A program made the position numbers and the translations under genes. The notes below the pieces were generated by a model. The model ran no database searches, had not been told where the DNA came from, and saw only the letters and a list, made by a program, of their open reading frames with translations. A DNA stretch of 64,000 nt, taken from assembly GCA_963717155.1 (NCBI GenBank), contig OY970326.1:682001-746000 (forward strand), in the 5' to 3' direction. How positions within the stretch are numbered: position 1 is the first letter of the stretch; the number at the start of each line of letters is the position of its first letter. This stretch comes from G963717155 sp963717155. GTDB lineage: Bacteria > Actinomycetota > Thermoleophilia > Gaiellales > JALYLC01. Below are positions 20,432 through 30,042 of this stretch, piece after piece.

Positions 20432-22631
20432 GTGGGCAAGACGCTCGTCATCTGCGAGAAGCGATCGGTCGCCGACGACGTGACGCGGGCACTTGGCGGT
20501 CGCTTCGCGAACGAGGAGACCTACCTCGAGGGCGTCGACATGGTGGTCACCTGGGCTGTCGGGCACCTCGCCGAGCTCGCCGACCCGGAGGTCTACGACC
20601 CTCGCTACAAGGTCTGGCGCCTCGACGACCTGCCGATCGTTCCCGAGCGGTTCCGCGTGGTGCCGCGGACGGACAGTGCGTCCGCCAGGGACCAGCTGAA
20701 GGCGATCCGCGAGCTCGTCCTGCGCGCCGATGTCGAGCGGCTCGTGAACGCATGCGACGCCGGGCGTGAGGGCGAGCTGATCTTCGCGTACATCGTCGAC
20801 CTCGCCGCGCCGCCGGAGCGCCCGGTCGAGCGCGCGTGGTTCTCGTCCATGACCCGCAAGGCGATCCGCGAGGCGTTCGACCACCTGCGGCCCGGCGCCG
20901 AGCTTCGACCCCTCGAGGATGCGGCCCGCTCGCGGTCGGAGGCCGACTGGCTCGTCGGCGTCAACGCGACCCGCGCGGCGACGGTCAAGGCGCGCGCGCT
21001 CGGGGGCATGCTCACCCTCGGCCGGGTGCAGACGCCGACGCTCGCGCTGATGGTGCGCCGCGAGCAGGAGATCGAGGCATTCCAGTCCGTGCCGTTCTGG
21101 ATCGTCGATGCGGCGTTCGAGCCGGCCTCGGGGAGCGCTCGCTACCTCGGACGCTGGTTCCGCGGTGCCGAGAGCAGGCTGCCGGACGAGGCCGCGGCCG
21201 TTGCGATCGCCGACCGCGTGCGCGACCACAGCGGCCGCGTGCGCGAGCTGCGCACGCGCGAGCAGCGTCAGCCCGCGCCGCTCCTGTACGACCTCACCGC
21301 TCTGCAGCGCGAGGCCGCGCAGTGGCACGGGTTCACGGCACAGCGCACGCTCCGTGCGGCCCAGGAGTGCTACGAGAAGGCTCTGCTGACCTATCCGCGG
21401 ACCTCGAGCCGCTACCTGTCCGGCGATCAGGTCGACGAGCTGCGCGAGATCGCCGCGCACGTCGGCCGCGCCGCGATCGAGTACCTCGAACCAGCCGCAT
21501 ACGTGCAGGGCCTGGACGTGCTGCCTCTGGAGCGGATCGTCGACGACGCGAAGGTGACCGATCACCACGCCCTCGTGCCGACGGCCGAGAAGCACGATCT
21601 CTCCGCGCTCGGAGACGATGCCCGGCGCATCTACGACATGGTCGCGCGGCGCTTCCTCGCGGCCTTCTTCCCGCCCGCCGTGTTCGAGAGCACGACCGTG
21701 ATCACCGAGGTGGAGGGCGAGACGTTCCGCTCGCGTGGGCGGGTGCTGGTCGAGGCGGGCTGGCGCGCCGCGTACGGTGAGCTGCCGAGCGACGAGGCGC
21801 GGGCCCGCGATGACGGCGGGAGCCAGGACGACGAGGGCGCCGAGCAGGATCTGCCGCGACTGCGCGAGGACGAGCACGTCCACTGCGCTCGGGTCGAGAG
21901 CCTCGCACGTGAGACGAAGCCGCCTCCTCGATTCGGCGAGGCATCGCTGCTCGCTGCCATGGAAGGGGCCGGCAAGCTCATCGACGACGACGATCTCCGC
22001 GAGGCGATCAAGGACTCGGGCCTCGGCACGCCCGCGACCCGCGCCGCGACGATCGAGCGCCTGATCGAGGTCGGCTACGTCGTGCGCGACGGTCGCAGCC
22101 TGCGGCCCACGCAGAAGGGGATCCAGGTCATCGACCTGCTCGGCGAGCACGTCCTGACCAGCCCGGAGCTGACGGGCGCGTGGGAGAGGCGCCTCGTCGA
22201 GATGGAGCGCGGAGCCGAGCGTCGGCAGGCGTTCATGCAGGACGTGGCGTCCCTCGCGGGGGAGATCGTCGAGTTCCTCCGCGAGCTGCCTCCCGAGCGC
22301 ACCCGCTTCCCGCGGCGCGATCTCGGGATCGTCTGTCCCCGCTGCGGCAAGGGCACCCTGATCGAGAACCGCAAGGGCTACGGCTGCTCGACGTGGAAGT
22401 CCCCCGAGGAGCCCGGCTGCGGGTTCGTGATCTGGAAGACGATCGCCGGCAAGCAGATCACCGAGGAGATCGTCCGCGAGCTCGTGGCGAACGGCCGCAC
22501 GCGGGAGCTGCCGGGCTTCCGCTCGCGTGCGGGGAAGCCGTTCAGGGCGATGCTCGTGCTCGATCCGCAGGCCGACAAGCCGGTCACGCTCGAGTTCAAG
22601 CCGCGACGCGGCGGCGGGACAGCCGCGCTAG
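20432..22631 (+). CDS. topB: Type IA DNA topoisomerase, TopB (topoisomerase III)-like
   Basis: GTG 20432 starts MGKTLVICEKRSVADDV. Toprim residues are visible as CEK and DAGREGE; the active-site tyrosine is Tyr321 in ALLTYPRTSSRYL; GVNATRAATVKAR and GRVQTPTLALM follow. Near the C-terminus are GLGTPATRAATIERLIEVGY, a CPRCGKG..GYGCS zinc cluster with GCGFVIWKTIAGK, and a second AGKPFRA segment. The frame stays open to 22786, but codons after about 22625 are the exact antisense of the small gene at 22628-22894. The true stop is therefore probably the TAG at 22629-22631, reached through one indel. It relaxes or decatenates DNA during replication and recombination. Confidence 0.93.
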
Positions 22632-22894
22632 AAGACCATCGCGAGCATGACCCAGAAGGGCAGCGTGCCGACGGCGAGGGCGATCGCGGTGCGTCGTCGA
22701 TCCCGCTCCCACAGCACGTACCCGGCGGTGAGCATCAGGAGCGAGGCGGCCAGGCAGACCCCGAGGACGTCGGTCAGACCGAGTAGCTGCGCCGCGAGGA
22801 ACGCGAGCAGGTTGACGCCGGCGAACACGGCCGCGACGCGCGGATCGTCACGTTGCTCCCACTCCTCCGTGGGCTCCGTTGCAAGCCACCTCAT
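22628..22894 (-). CDS. Small membrane protein, 88 residues
   Basis: Starting MRWLATEPTEEWEQRDDPRV, it has three predicted hydrophobic segments (AAVFAGVNLLAFLAAQLLGL, VLGVCLAASLLMLTAGYVLW, TAIALAVGTLPFWVMLAMVF) separated by a basic ERDRRR loop. No known family is recognised. It is convergent with topB, the stops meeting at 22628-22631, and divergent from the RpiR gene, so it has its own promoter in the 22895-22950 gap. Confidence 0.6.
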   Translation of the reverse strand: MRWLATEPTEEWEQRDDPRVAAVFAGVNLLAFLAAQLLGLTDVLGVCLAASLLMLTAGYVLWERDRRRTAIALAVGTLPFWVMLAMVF

Positions 22895-22931
22895 GACACG
22901 TAAGTCTGGGGCCGCAGGGCCGTTTGCGGCA

Positions 22932-22947
22932 TCCCCCGATGGGGGGA
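22932..22947 (+). promoter_or_regulatory. GC hairpin overlapping the ribosome-binding site of the RpiR gene
   Basis: TCCCCC-GAT-GGGGGGA can fold into a six-pair stem with a three-base loop. The 3-prime arm is also the Shine-Dalgarno-like GGGGGGAG that sits four bases before ATG 22951. If it forms in mRNA it would hide the ribosome site; as DNA it is also a near-palindrome suitable for a dimeric repressor. Confidence 0.35.
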
Positions 22948-22950
22948 GTG

Positions 22951-23859
22951 ATGCGCGTTCCGGAGAACCTGCCGAAGCCTGCCGCCCGGCGCTATCCTCC
23001 TCGCGTGGCCAGCGCGACGAACGGGCGGGTCGATGTGGGCTCCCACATCCGGTCCCGGCTATCCATCCTGTCGCCGAACGAGCGGCGCATCGCGGCCTGG
23101 CTGCTCGAGCACATGCCCGAGGCGGCCTTCGAGACGGCCGACTCGCTTGCTCGCAAGGTCGGCGTCAGCAAGGCGGCTGTCGTCCGCTTCGGATCGAAGC
23201 TCGGATTCGGAGGCTTCGCCGGGCTCCACGACGCCATCGCGGAGGGAGCGATGGCGCGCCTGATCGAGCGCGCGGCGCCGCTCGGCACGCCGCGGGCGAG
23301 CCTGCTCGACCGCTGGCTGGCGGCCGCGAGCGCCGACCTGATCGCGACCCGGCGGTCCGTGTCGGACGAGCTCCTCGAGGCAGCGGCCGAGCTCCTGCGC
23401 GCACCCGGGGGCAGGACGTTCGTCTTCGGCCAGCGGAAGTCGGCCGCGCTCGCCGAGTACGCGTTCTTCCTGCTGAACCCGCTCATCCCGCACGTCCTCA
23501 CGATCGAGGAGGGAGCCGGAACGGTCGCGGACGCCCTGATCGACGTCGGCCCCGACGATCGGCTGCTGGCCGTGACGTTCCGTCCGTACGCGAGGCTCAC
23601 CGCGGACGTGGTGGACTGGTTCGCCCGCGCCGGCGGCGCGGTCGTTCTCGTGTGCGACGACCCGCTGATCCCGCCGGCCGAGCATGCGCAGCACACGCTC
23701 GTGTGCGCGCCCGAGAGCCCCGGCCCGTTCGCCTCGGCAGTGGCCGGGCTGTTCGTGGTGGAGGCGCTCGCCGCGTACGTGGCGGCAGGCACTCCGGGAG
23801 GCACCGAGCGTCGCCTCGACGCGGCCCAGGAGCTCTGGGCGCGCTTCGGCACCTACTGA
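22951..23859 (+). CDS. RpiR/MurR-family transcriptional regulator (HTH plus SIS domain)
   Basis: The ATG at 22951 is preferred because of the strong upstream GGGGGGAG; a GTG at 23005 is an alternative that would drop a proline-rich tail. Residues 30-105 form the RpiR helix-turn-helix: LSPNERRIAAWLLEHMPEAA, then ADSLARKVGVSKAAVVRFGS. A SIS-type sugar-phosphate-binding domain follows (GGRTFVFGQRKSAALAEYAF, DRLLAVTFRPYA, GAVVLVCDDPLIPPAEHA). Such regulators sense phosphosugars. No sugar operon is adjacent, so the target is unknown. The frame is intact over 302 codons. Confidence 0.87.
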   Translation: MRVPENLPKPAARRYPPRVASATNGRVDVGSHIRSRLSILSPNERRIAAWLLEHMPEAAFETADSLARKVGVSKAAVVRFGSKLGFGGFAGLHDAIAEGAMARLIERAAPLGTPRASLLDRWLAAASADLIATRRSVSDELLEAAAELLRAPGGRTFVFGQRKSAALAEYAFFLLNPLIPHVLTIEEGAGTVADALIDVGPDDRLLAVTFRPYARLTADVVDWFARAGGAVVLVCDDPLIPPAEHAQHTLVCAPESPGPFASAVAGLFVVEALAAYVAAGTPGGTERRLDAAQELWARFGTY

Positions 23860-23872
23860 CCCCTGAGGGGTC
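23858..23872. terminator. Bidirectional hairpin between convergent genes
   Basis: GACCCC-TGA-GGGGTC is a perfect six-pair stem with a three-base loop. It overlaps the TGA stop of the RpiR gene (23857-23859) and lies just before the stop of the convergent gene at 23876. There is no U-run, so termination strength is uncertain. Confidence 0.5.
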
Positions 23873-23875
23873 GGG

Positions 23876-24151
23876 CTACTCGGCTATCGCGATGTCCGAG
23901 TCGCGCGCCTCGAGGCTCACGCGACCAGCGCGCAGGAGCAGCGCGTCGACCTCGTCGGGCTCGTCGCCCTTGAGCGGCGCGACCCCGCGCGACTCGAGCA
24001 GGTGCGCGAGCAGCGCGGCCTGACGCGCCGCGGTCGCCGCGCGAACGAGTGCGTCACGGTAGTCGCTCGCGAGCACGAGATCTCCGAGCGGTGTCGCCGG
24101 GCGCTGCACCATCGCGCTCACCGATCCTTTCGGTTCGAGACGACGAAGCAC
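23876..24151 (-). CDS. Hypothetical protein of up to 91 residues
   Basis: The frame contains LGDLVLASDYRDALVRAATA, AALLAHLLESRGVAPLKGDE and ends LEARDSDIAIAE. It is acidic and mostly helical. A start at ATG 24112 (MVQRPATPLG) would give 78 residues and may be more natural than the ATG at 24151. No family is recognised. It is convergent with the RpiR gene. Confidence 0.45.
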   Translation of the reverse strand: MLRRLEPKGSVSAMVQRPATPLGDLVLASDYRDALVRAATAARQAALLAHLLESRGVAPLKGDEPDEVDALLLRAGRVSLEARDSDIAIAE

Positions 24152-24507
24152 GAGCGTACCAGACGATTCGCGAACCCGGCAGGGGGCAATTCAGCATCGG
24201 AAGCGCTATCAAAATGATGCTGGGTGTCTGGCGCGCGTGGATCGTCCTGCGGTCTGGGGTCTGTGCTCGTTCCTCGCGTCGACCCCAGCCCTCCGGCGAC
24301 CCGGATCCCGCTCATGTCCGCCCGATCGTCCGGCGTGCGCTCGGTGAGCGGGCTCCGGGGCTTCGCAGGTGAGTCGGCCGCCTCTTGAACAGGCTGCTCC
24401 GCGCCTGCCCTGCGAGTCAGCCGGCACCCCTGCTCGCTCCACGCACCCCAGACAAGCACCCTAATTTGATAGAGCTTCTCACGGCGATCCACTACGTTCC
24501 CTCGACG
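24152..24507. other. Gene-poor stretch before the serine hydrolase
   Basis: No frame here has convincing protein character. Base composition is less GC-biased than the flanking genes, with AT-rich spots (AATTTGATAGAG near 24464) that could supply promoters for the rightward hydrolase. I see no RNA gene or repeat. Confidence 0.4.
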
Positions 24508-25511
24508 ATGGGATCGCCGCTCGAGCTCGTGCGCGCCTGGGTCGACGCCGGAACGGTGCCGGGTGCCGCCGCCTGCGTCGTCGATCGATCCGGGGTGCAT
24601 CGACGAGGTGTACGCCGGCGTACGCGTCGCCCGCGGGGACGAGCCGGTCGGTCCCGGGACACGCTTCGCGCTCGCCTCGCTGACGAAGCCGCTGACTGCC
24701 GCCGCGTGCATGTGCGCCGTCGAGGAGGGCCTCCTCGGGCTCGACGAGGAGGTGCGAGACGGGTTCACGCTCCGCCACCTGCTCTCGCACTGCTCGGGCC
24801 TGCCGGCCGACAGCGCCGCGATCGACGCGCCCCTGGTCGACCCGCCGGGCACCTACCGGCGCTACTCCAACGCCGGGTACGCGCTCGCCGGGCGGCTCGT
24901 CGAGCAGGCGGCCGAGATGCCGTTCGGCGAGTACCTGCGCGCGGCGGTGCTCGACCCGCTCGGCATGGACGCGTCGCTCGGCCTCGACCCGGCGGACGCG
25001 GGCCGCGCCGCGGTCGTGCGCGAGCCGGGGCTCTGGGCCGGCGGGCGAGCCGTTCTTCAACAGCGACGCGTTCCGTGCAGCCGCGCTGGCCGAGAGCGGC
25101 GGCTTCGCGACCGCTCGGGCGTACGCTCGCTTCCTCGCCTGCCTGCTCGACGGCGGCCGTGCGGCCGGCGGCCGGCTGCTCGCGGCCGAGACCGTCGGCG
25201 AGATGCTCTCCACCCAGTTCGGCGAGCTGCCCGGCACCGTCGAGGCCCTCGCGACGTGGGACGCATGCGCGTGGGGCCTCGGCCTCGACGTGCGGGGCAC
25301 GCGCGAGCCGCACTGGACGGGCGACGCGTTGACGGCGACGGCGAACACCCACTTCGGCAGCTCGGGCGCGCTCGCATGGATCGACCGCGAGCGCGGGCTC
25401 GGTCTGGTCGCGCTCGCCAGCCGCAGCTCCTACTCGGGCTGGTGGTCGCGTCCGGGCGGCTGGCCCGACCTCTCGTCCGCGGTTGTGGCGGGCTTCACTG
25501 CGCAGCCTTGA
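24508..25511 (+). CDS. Serine beta-lactamase-like hydrolase (class C/esterase family, frameshifted)
   Basis: ATG 24508 begins MGSPLELVRAWVDAGTVPGA. After an indel near 24595 the catalytic SxxK appears in FALASLTKPLTAA, then the FTLRHLLSHCSGLPADS hallmark of the family, the YxN motif in YRRYSNAGYALAG and FGEYLRAAVLDPLGMDAS. A second indel near 25050 leads to GGFATARAYARFLACLLDGG and ALTATANTHFGSSGALAWID. Members are penicillin-binding-protein-like esterases, peptidases or beta-lactamases. No signal peptide is visible, favouring a cytoplasmic esterase or peptidase. The frame ends at 25511, overlapping the convergent next gene. Confidence 0.85.
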
Positions 25512-26407
25512 GCGCGCTCGGGCTCGCATCCACGACCTCGAAGTCGGCGCCCGTGATACGACCGAGCGCGTGCAGGTCGTCGTCGTTGAAGTGCGGGTTG
25601 CTCGCCCCGGAGATGTACCAGGGGCTTCCGTTGTCCGCGAGGATCATCCCGTACGTCTTGAGCGCCTGCAGCACGACTCGCGCCTGCCGCCCGTAGCCCG
25701 AGATGTCGACCGAGGCCTTCAGCCGCACGCGCAGGCCCATCGGCGGGAGGCCCGGATCGGCGTCGCCCGCGTCGTGTCGCGCCGGCCAGATGTGGTGGTT
25801 CGACGTCCGCGAGGCGGTGAAGCGGAGCGCGTGGTTGATCACGCCGGCCGCGACCTCGTCGTAGCGCACGAGCCCGGGCAGGATCGGTAGGCCCGCCGCG
25901 TCGGCGCTCGTCCAGCCGTTCGGGCGCAGGTGGTTCGAGCGCAGGTTCCAGATCGCGCCCGAGCCGGCGTGCCATGTCCCACCCTGCCGCACTGCCGCGA
26001 ACAGCTCGTAGAGCTTGCAGCTGTCGCGGTCGACGAGCAGCACGTGCCGGTCCGAGCCGCCCTCGATGTGCGGGTGCGCGGGCAGCGGGTACGGCCCGCG
26101 ATCCGACTCGTCCGCGTACTGGAACGAGACGTGCACCTTCTTCGTCGCGTGCCCGACGACCGTGTACGGGATGCCGTAGCCCGGCGTAGCAGCCGAAGTC
26201 GGGATGCACCGGCGAGTCGAGTCCGATCGCGCTGATCATGGCGTCCGAGTCGGGCGCGACCGGCAGCTTGTCGACCCGCTCGTTCCACGGGTTGTTCGCC
26301 GGGAAGATCGGGCAGTTGCGTGCGCCGGGAACGGTCGGCGGGGCCGCGGCAAGGCTCGTCGACGGCTGTCGCGGCGAGCACCAGGAGGGGAGTGCAATCC
26401 ATCGCAT
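25495..26407 (-). CDS. Secreted protein of unknown function (one or two frameshifts)
   Basis: The ATG at 26405-26407 (MRWIALPSW) or the overlapping ATG at 26400-26402 (MDCTPLLVLAATAV) starts a signal-like region. The mature part contains CPIFPANNPWNERVDKLPV, DSPVHPDFG, then after a frame change near 26160 HVSFQYADESDRGPYPLP, HVLLVDRDSCKLYELFAA, NHALRFTASRTSNHHIWPA, LKTYGMILADNGSPWYISG and ADFEVVDASP. The WN.RVD opening and the strongly patterned body suggest a conserved extracellular domain, but I cannot name it. It is divergent from ferritin and convergent with the serine hydrolase, overlapping by about 17 bases. Confidence 0.6.
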
Positions 26408-26429
26408 GCCTCTCACTCTACGATCCCCG

Positions 26430-26964
26430 CATGCCCCAGAACCGTTTTGCCAAGCCTGCTCAACGAGCAGATCGCCCACGAGTTCTCCGCCTCCCAGCAG
26501 TACATCGCGATCGCGGTGTACTACGACGGGGACGCGCTCCCCCAGCTCGCCGGCCACTTCTACCGGCAGGCGCTCGAGGAGCGCAACCACGCGATGATGA
26601 TCGTCCAGTACCTGATGGACGCCGATCTGCCGGTCACGATCCCGGGCATCGACGGGCGTTCAGCAACGAGTTCGCCAACATCGCCGAGCCGGTCGCGCTC
26701 GCCCTCGATCAGGAGCGGCGCGTGTCCGCCCAGATCGCGGCCCTCGCGTCGGCGGCGCGCGAGGACGGCGACTTCATGGGCGAGCAGTTCATGCAGTGGT
26801 TCCTCAAGGAGCAGGTCGAGGAGGTCGCGAGCATGACGACGCTCCTGCGCGTCGTCGAGCGGGCGGCCGACAACGCGCTGCAGGTGGAGGAGTACCTCGC
26901 GCGCGAGAACGCCTCCGAGGCGGCCGACCCGACGGCTCCTCGCGCTGCCGGCGGCGCGCTCTGA
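26430..26964 (+). CDS. Ferritin (frameshifted)
   Basis: MPQNRFAK continues after indels as a ferritin four-helix bundle: LNEQIAHEFSASQQYIAIAV, AGHFYRQALEERNHAMMIVQ, FSNEFANIAEPVALALDQER and GEQFMQWFLKEQVEEVASM. Glutamate and histidine metal ligands (E in EQIAHEF, E..H in EERNHAM, E in EQF and KEQVEE) are in the expected places for a ferroxidase centre. Frame changes lie near 26455 and 26660. It stores iron as a 24-mer in the cytoplasm. The next gene begins within or directly after its stop. Confidence 0.87.
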
Positions 26965-27475
26965 CGCCCGTACGGGCCTACCGGTTCTGCCCGCACTGCG
27001 GCACGGCCTACCCTGGCCCGCCCGACGGCGTGCGGCAGGCCTGCGACGCCTGCGGCGAGTCGACCTACCTCAGCCCGAAGCCGGCTGCCTGCGGCGTCGT
27101 GGTCGACCGGGCGCGGCCGCGTGCTGCTCGGTCGGCGTGCGCGCGATCCGCGCGCCGGTCTCTGGGACGTCCTGGGTGGCTTCCTCGAGCCGGGCGAGAC
27201 GCCCGAGGCCGCGCTCGTGCGCGAGCTGCTCGAGGAGACCGGCCTCGAGTGCACGGTCGGGCGCTACCTCGGCGGCTTCCCCGACATGTACGGCGACAGG
27301 ACGGCGACGCGACCTCAACCTCGCCTTCGAGTGCCACGTCGGCGAGGGTGAGCCGCGGGCGGCCGACGACGTCGCCGAGCTCGCGTGGTTCGCGCCGTCG
27401 GAGCTCCCGCCGCCGGAGCAGTTCGCGTTCCCGAACAGCGTCGCGATCCTCGACGCCTGGCGCGCGTCGATCTAG
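26961..27475 (+). CDS. Nudix hydrolase with N-terminal zinc ribbon (frameshifted)
   Basis: The region begins with a zinc ribbon (FCPHCGTAYP, ACDACGEST), as in NADH pyrophosphatase-like Nudix proteins. After an indel near 27115 the Nudix box is complete: GGFLEPGETPEAALVRELLE followed by ETGL, matching Gx5Ex7REUxEExGU. Another indel near 27310 leads to LNLAFECHVGEGEP and FPNSVAILDAWRASI. No standard start codon is obvious; translation may begin at CTG 26961 or be coupled to ferritin. Such enzymes cleave nucleotide diphosphate derivatives. Confidence 0.85.
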
Positions 27476-27483
27476 GGGTCTGG

Positions 27484-29960
27484 TCACGCGGGGGAGCATG
27501 ATGGCGCGCTTGATGTGCTCGGTGCCGCCGTTGCCAGGCTGAGCGCCAGGTTCACGATGACGACCCCGCGGCGCGCGCCGACGCGGGAGCTGCATGTGGA
27601 TCGTGTGCGTGCCTCGCTTCATCTTACTGCTTCATCGGATGCATGCCGGGCACTCCGACCATGCCGACCGTCAGCTTGCCCGCGTTGGCGAGCTGGACGC
27701 GGAGCCCGACGGTTCCGTTCCCGTCGACGTCGTCTGCTTGAGGTCGAGCGGCGGCTTCTGGACGATGACGGTGATGTGCGCGGCGGGCCGTCGTCGCCGA
27801 CCTGTGCGGTGACGTCGTAGGTGCCCGACGGTCGTGGAACAGGTGCGACACGTACTGCCCCTGGTCGTCGACGTCTTGTCGCCGAACGCCCACTTGATCG
27901 GCTGGTGTCGGTGGCAGACGGCGGCGGTCGCGTGGAGCGTAGATCGGCCGGTCGGTGCGGGCCGCGCGAGACGCGTCGCCGGCGATCGTGACGGCGATCG
28001 CCGCCGGCGCGACCACGTGATCGGGATCGTCTGCTGACACGGGCTGCGCGCTTCCGTCGGTGGCGGAGAGCGTGACCTGGCCCGTCCCGATGAACCCGGT
28101 GTCGGGCACGAAGTTCACGCCGCCCCCGCTCGGCTGGAGCTTGCCGTGCACCGGGTTCGACGCGGTGAGGGTCACCGAGTCGCCGTTCAGGTCGGATGCG
28201 CAGTTCGCCGCGGTGATCGAGACGGGCGTGTTCTCGTTGGTCGTCAGCGAGGTGCACGTGATCATGGGCGGGGTGTTCACGATGTTCAGCTTGACCGTCA
28301 TCGTCGACTGGTGCACCCCGTCGTCGAGCCTGATCTGCACCTGGTCCGGTGCCCTCCACCTTCGGAGCCTGGTACATGAACGCCGGCACGTTCGGGTCGG
28401 GGATGCTCGGCCGTGCCGATCGCGCCCTGCTGCGCGATCGAGTACGTGAGCGGGTCGGCGTCGGCGTCGGTCGCGCCGAAGTTGACCGGCGATCGTGCAC
28501 GTTCTTCGGGACGGTCGACGGCTGGCGCATCGACGCCCGACGGGCGTCGTCGACTGGTGCAGGAGCACCGTCGAGTACACGTCCTCGTTCTGCGGGTGCC
28601 CTGGCCCAGGTTGCGCGTGTCCGCCCAGGCGATGAGCGTCCAGGCGCGACCGATCGGCACGCGCGGCACCTCGTCCATGCCGAGCCGCGAGCCGAGCGTC
28701 GGTGACCCCGGGAACGTGGCCGGAACCGGTGACGATCGGGGTGCTCTCGACCGGGACGCTCTGCGACCAGGTCTCCGACGTTCAGGCTCCGGTCGGATGG
28801 TTCGAGGCCGACGCGGCGACGACGTAGCCGCCCGGCGCGGAGGTCGAAGAAGGCGACGTCTGCGCGACCGTCGGGGGCGATCGCGATCGACGGGTCGAAC
28901 TGGTCGCCGGAGCCCGCGTCGGCCGGGACGCGCACGGGCTGGCCGAAGGTCGCCGCCGTAGTCGCGCGAGGTCGCCGAGAACACGTCCATGCTGCGCGGC
29001 GTCGGTCTGCTTGGCCCACGCGACGACCACGCGCCCGTCGGAGCCCGCCGCGATCGCTGGGGCGCACGCTGCACCGGGAGCCCGCCGAGCGAGGCCCGGG
29101 GTCGCGCGCCGAGCCGTCGACCGTGACCGGCGTCGGCGCAGCTCGGCGCGAGGCTGGGGTCGCCGGACGGCGAGCACGTCGTGACGAGCACCTGGCCCGG
29201 GAGTTCGACGCGTCGTAGTAGGCGATCGCGACGTTGCCGTTCGGGCAGCGCGGCGATCGACGGGTGCTCGTACTGCGCGTTCGGCCGGGTCGCCGGGACC
29301 GGGTGAGACGTTCCCGATGGGCTGGTCGCCCGTTCCGTCGAGCGGACGCTGTGACGACGCGGATGAGCGAGGGCGCCGCCGCTGCAGTCCTGTCTTCGTG
29401 TACGCCACGTAGATGCGCCCGGTCGACGGGCTGTACGTGATCGACGGGTCGGTGTTCACCAGGTTCGGGCCGTTGGGCGCGAGCTGGATACGTGTTCCAG
29501 CTGGTTCCGCCGTCGGTCGAGACTACAGGTAGAGGCCGGCAGCGGTGTCGCACGGGTTCTGCGGAGCGGCCGAGTCCCGGCCGACCTCGACCGCGTAGAC
29601 CTTGTTCCCCGGGCCCCAGATGACGTCGGGCGAGCCGCCGCTGAGGTCGATGCCGTCGAAGCGTCGGGAGGAAGCCGCGATCGATCCAGGTCGTCGCCCC
29701 GCTGGTCGACGAGATCGTCCCGGTCGCGTAGCCGGTCTGCGGTTCGAGCGGCCCCGAGCGCCAGTCGGTGTCGAGCGCGACGGCGCGCACGTTCGTCCCA
29801 CCTGCCGGATCGACGGCGATCGCGGGGCCGACCTGCGCATCCGGAGACTCACCAGCGCCTTGACCGCTGTCGTGGTCTGCGGCGGGTCCGCGAGCGCAAC
29901 GCCGACGACCGCGAGCGCGCCGGCGGCCAGGAGGAGCAGAATGAGCGGTCGTCGTCGCAT
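27484..29960 (-). CDS. Large secreted sialidase-like (BNR) protein with cadherin- and Ig-like C-terminal domains (heavily frameshifted)
   Basis: The gene starts MRRRPLILLLLAAGALAVVG, a signal peptide, and then alternates among three frames. Recognisable blades include LSGGSPDVIWGPGNKVYAVE, VVSTDGGTSWNTY (BNR Asp-box), DPSITYSPSTGRIYVAYTKT, NGNVAIAYYDASNS and DGRVVVAWAKQTD. Beta-sandwich repeats follow (TMTVKLNIVNTPPMITCTSL, NENTPVSITAANC, VNFVPDTGFIGTGQVTLSAT). The last segment resembles the KLTV..G...RGTHTIHMQLP domain common in this group, and its natural end is the TGA at 27484-27486 rather than the stop at 27624. At least ten indels are needed. Catalytic sialidase residues cannot be confirmed; an adhesin or glycan-binding role is equally likely. 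Confidence 0.7.
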
Positions 29961-30042
29961 GCCTTGTCGGTCTCACGCAGGGAGCCACGCAGGACCGCGG
30001 TCGCGGGGCAGTGGTACTTACCAGGCTACCATCCGCCAGCGA

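Noticed and set aside
24118..24852. Minus-strand open frame across the serine hydrolase promoter
   Set aside because: It is low-complexity S/R/T-rich, has no motif and overlaps the well-supported plus-strand hydrolase.
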